Assembly (NCBI GenBank): GCA_900766055.1
Contig: CAAFTZ010000160.1
Span: forward strand, 1-6,955
Length of the DNA: 6,955 bases
Direction: 5' to 3'
From: an uncultured Parasutterella sp.
GTDB lineage: Bacteria > Pseudomonadota > Gammaproteobacteria > Burkholderiales > Burkholderiaceae_F
Of the stretch, positions 5,035 through 6,955 are shown in pieces. The notes below the pieces were generated by a model. It made no database searches. It was not told the DNA's origin and saw nothing but the letters and a program-made list of their open reading frames with translations. Each line of letters begins with the position of its first letter. The stretch's first letter is position 1. Made by a program: the position numbers and the translations under genes.

Positions 5035-6955
5035 GTGAAAATTAAAGTAGGATACGGCGTAGCTTACGGCAGACTTTTTAAGCTGTCGGCGGCCCTCTTT
5101 GCACTGGTCGCGCTGACCTCCTGCAAAGAAATTCCGAACTCCGTTCACACGGAAAAAGCACTTGCCTCCAATACGCTCTACACGCCGTTCTCAGGCCGCA
5201 GTCCAAAGCATTTGGATCCGACGAGTTCTTACTCTTCCGATGAGACGCCTTACACCTATAGTATTTACGAACCGCTTTACCAGTATCACTTTTTAGAGCG
5301 GCCGTATCGTTTGATTCCTCGCTCCGCTGCCGAAGTGGTCAAGCCCGTTTATCTGGATAAAGACGGAAAGGTTCTTCCGGAGACTGCATCAGCGGAAGAG
5401 ATTGCGCTGAGCGTTTACGAGATCCCGATTAAGAAGGGCATTTTGTTTGCCCCTCATCCGGCCTTCGCTAAAAATGAGAAAGGCGAGTACGTCAATCACG
5501 CTTTAGCGCCTGAAGTCATCGACCAACTGCACAATCCGATGGATTTGCCGCAGAAAGGTACGCGTGAACTGACCGCCGAGGACTTCGTTTACTCGATCAA
5601 GCGGATGGCCAATCCCCGCATCATTGCTCCGGTCTACGGAACGATGGTGAACTATCTTCCGGGCTTAAAAGACTTTGCCGTTCAGGTGCGCGCGGAAGAT
5701 AAGCGTCTTCGTGCAGACCTCAAACCCTCCGACCGAGATCTGCCTTTCTTGGACTTGCGGAAGTTTGAGCTCAAGGGCGTTTCGGCGCCGGATAAGCACA
5801 CACTTCGACTCGAAGTCAAAGGAAAGTATCCCCAGTTCCCCAACTGGCTGGCAATGACTTTCTTTGCGCCGGTTCCATGGGAAGCAGAAGCCTTCTACGC
5901 CCAGAAGGGTATGGCCAAAAACAACTTGTCTTTGAACTATTGGCCTGTGGGTACCGGTCCTTACATGCTGGTGGAATCGATTGAAAACCGCAAACATGTC
6001 ATGGAGCGCAATCCGAATTTCCGAAAGACGGAGCTTTATCCGTGCACGGGGGAACCCGGAGACGAAGCAAAAGGATTTTTAAAAGACTGCGGAAAACCGC
6101 TGCCTTTCATTGATCGGATTGAAATCACGGCCGAAAAGGAAAGCGTGCCGCTACGCACGAAGTTCTTGCAGGGCTACTACGACTCTCCGCAGATTGAACG
6201 TCTCGACAACGGTCAGGGCTTCTTGATCGGCATGGCGGACAGCGCGGAAAAGGAAAAAGAGTACAAAGAAAAGAAGCTGCAGTTTCCGCAGACTGTAGAA
6301 GCGCAAAACACATACTTCGGCTTTAACTGGATGGATCCGGTCGTCGGCGAAGGCAAGACGCCTGAAGAGCGCGAACGCAACAAAAAGCTTCGTCAGGCGA
6401 TTTCTATTGCCATGGACTGGGAAGAATATATCCAGATCTTTGAGAAAGGGCTGGCATCTCCCGCGCATGGTCCGCTGCCGCCGGGGCTTTTCGGATACCG
6501 AGAAGACGGCGCAGCGGCATTTAATCCGATTGTTTACGAAAAGTCCGAAGACGGTCTCGTTCGCCGCAAGTCCATCGAAGAAGCTAAAAAACTATTAGCC
6601 GAAGCAGGCTATCCCGGCGGCCGTGATGCAAAAACCGGGGAGCCTTTGGTCCTGAATCTAGATTTCCAAGCGGCGGCTTCTCCATCGACGAAAGCTGTAC
6701 TTGATTGGTATCAGAAGCAGTTTGCAAAAATCGGTATTCAGCTCGATATCCGGGGTACGGACTACAACCGTTTCCAGGATAAAGTGATTTCCGGCAATCA
6801 CCAGCTCTTCCTATGGGGCTGGCTTGCCGACTACCCGGATGCAGAAAATTTCCTGTTCCTGCTTTACGGTCCAAACGCCAAGTCCAAGACCGGCGGCTCC
6901 GGAGAAAATGCCGCGAACTATCAGAATCCGAAGTACGACGAGCTCTTCAGCCGTA
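5035..6955 (+). CDS. Family 5 (peptide-type) ABC transporter substrate-binding lipoprotein, C-terminus beyond window
   Basis: The frame is open from GTG 5035 to the window end (640 residues). The N-terminus is a lipoprotein signal peptide: basic residues (MKIKVGYG...), a hydrophobic core at about 17-29 and lipobox LTSC with Cys30. Lys follows Cys30, not the inner-membrane-retaining Asp. Family 5 (SBP_bac_5, OppA/DppA-type) marks are LDPTSSYS and YEPLYQY near the start, LTAEDFVYSIKRMANP mid-protein, PVGTGPYML around residue 306, LRQAISIAMD around 452, EEAKKLLAEAGYPGG, and WGWLADYPD at about 594-602. It should deliver peptides or similar solutes to an inner-membrane permease, whose genes probably lie to the right but are not seen. 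It is larger than OppA (about 540), with extra segments including one with Cys337 and Cys352. The substrate cannot be read from sequence. It is transcribed divergently from the tol operon. Confidence 0.95.
   Translation, partial: MKIKVGYGVAYGRLFKLSAALFALVALTSCKEIPNSVHTEKALASNTLYTPFSGRSPKHLDPTSSYSSDETPYTYSIYEPLYQYHFLERPYRLIPRSAAEVVKPVYLDKDGKVLPETASAEEIALSVYEIPIKKGILFAPHPAFAKNEKGEYVNHALAPEVIDQLHNPMDLPQKGTRELTAEDFVYSIKRMANPRIIAPVYGTMVNYLPGLKDFAVQVRAEDKRLRADLKPSDRDLPFLDLRKFELKGVSAPDKHTLRLEVKGKYPQFPNWLAMTFFAPVPWEAEAFYAQKGMAKNNLSLNYWPVGTGPYMLVESIENRKHVMERNPNFRKTELYPCTGEPGDEAKGFLKDCGKPLPFIDRIEITAEKESVPLRTKFLQGYYDSPQIERLDNGQGFLIGMADSAEKEKEYKEKKLQFPQTVEAQNTYFGFNWMDPVVGEGKTPEERERNKKLRQAISIAMDWEEYIQIFEKGLASPAHGPLPPGLFGYREDGAAAFNPIVYEKSEDGLVRRKSIEEAKKLLAEAGYPGGRDAKTGEPLVLNLDFQAAASPSTKAVLDWYQKQFAKIGIQLDIRGTDYNRFQDKVISGNHQLFLWGWLADYPDAENFLFLLYGPNAKSKTGGSGENAANYQNPKYDELFSR

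Noticed and set aside
4921..5148. 75-codon minus-strand frame across the intergenic region and the start of the transporter gene
   Set aside because: It overlaps the signal peptide coding region of the substrate-binding protein on the opposite strand and its sequence shows no recognisable feature.
5665..6874. Several minus-strand and plus-strand open frames within the substrate-binding protein gene
   Set aside because: They are antisense or out of frame to a continuous 640-codon frame with clear family 5 motifs along its length.

Overview
The window looks like chromosomal DNA from a Gram-negative proteobacterium, most likely a Burkholderiales-type betaproteobacterium. I would guess the gut family Sutterellaceae (Sutterella/Parasutterella-like), from the style of the TolA, YbgC and MscS proteins and a base composition near 50% G+C. 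The family guess comes from memory of such proteins and was not checked by any search. I see no insertion sequences, phage genes, tRNA/rRNA or CRISPR.

Layout: (1) Positions 1-371, minus strand, hold the N-terminal part of a YczE/DUF6198-like integral membrane protein cut by the window edge. (2) A strong intrinsic terminator at 423-451 closes the next transcription unit. (3) Positions 477-4760, minus strand, form a tight five-gene operon transcribed right to left: ybgC (acyl-CoA thioesterase), tolQ, tolR, tolA and a seven-helix MscS-family mechanosensitive channel. Gaps are 32, 9, -1 and 17 bases. (4) Positions 4761-5034 are a divergent intergenic region. It has a candidate extended -10 promoter for each direction, a 9-bp inverted repeat overlapping the ybgC promoter, and two consecutive stem-loops in the presumed ybgC leader. 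(5) Positions 5035-6955, plus strand, encode a family 5 (peptide/oligopeptide-type) ABC transporter substrate-binding lipoprotein that runs off the right edge.

How the genes work together: TolQ and TolR form the proton-driven inner-membrane motor and TolA is the periplasm-spanning lever that in model species engages TolB/Pal during envelope constriction. YbgC is the thioesterase habitually encoded first in this operon. The canonical partners tolB, pal and cpoB do not follow tolA. Instead a mechanosensitive channel gene sits 17 bases behind tolA and is followed by a terminator. That swap is the most notable organisational feature; the rest is mostly ordinary core-genome content. I found no convincing evidence for an entirely new system.
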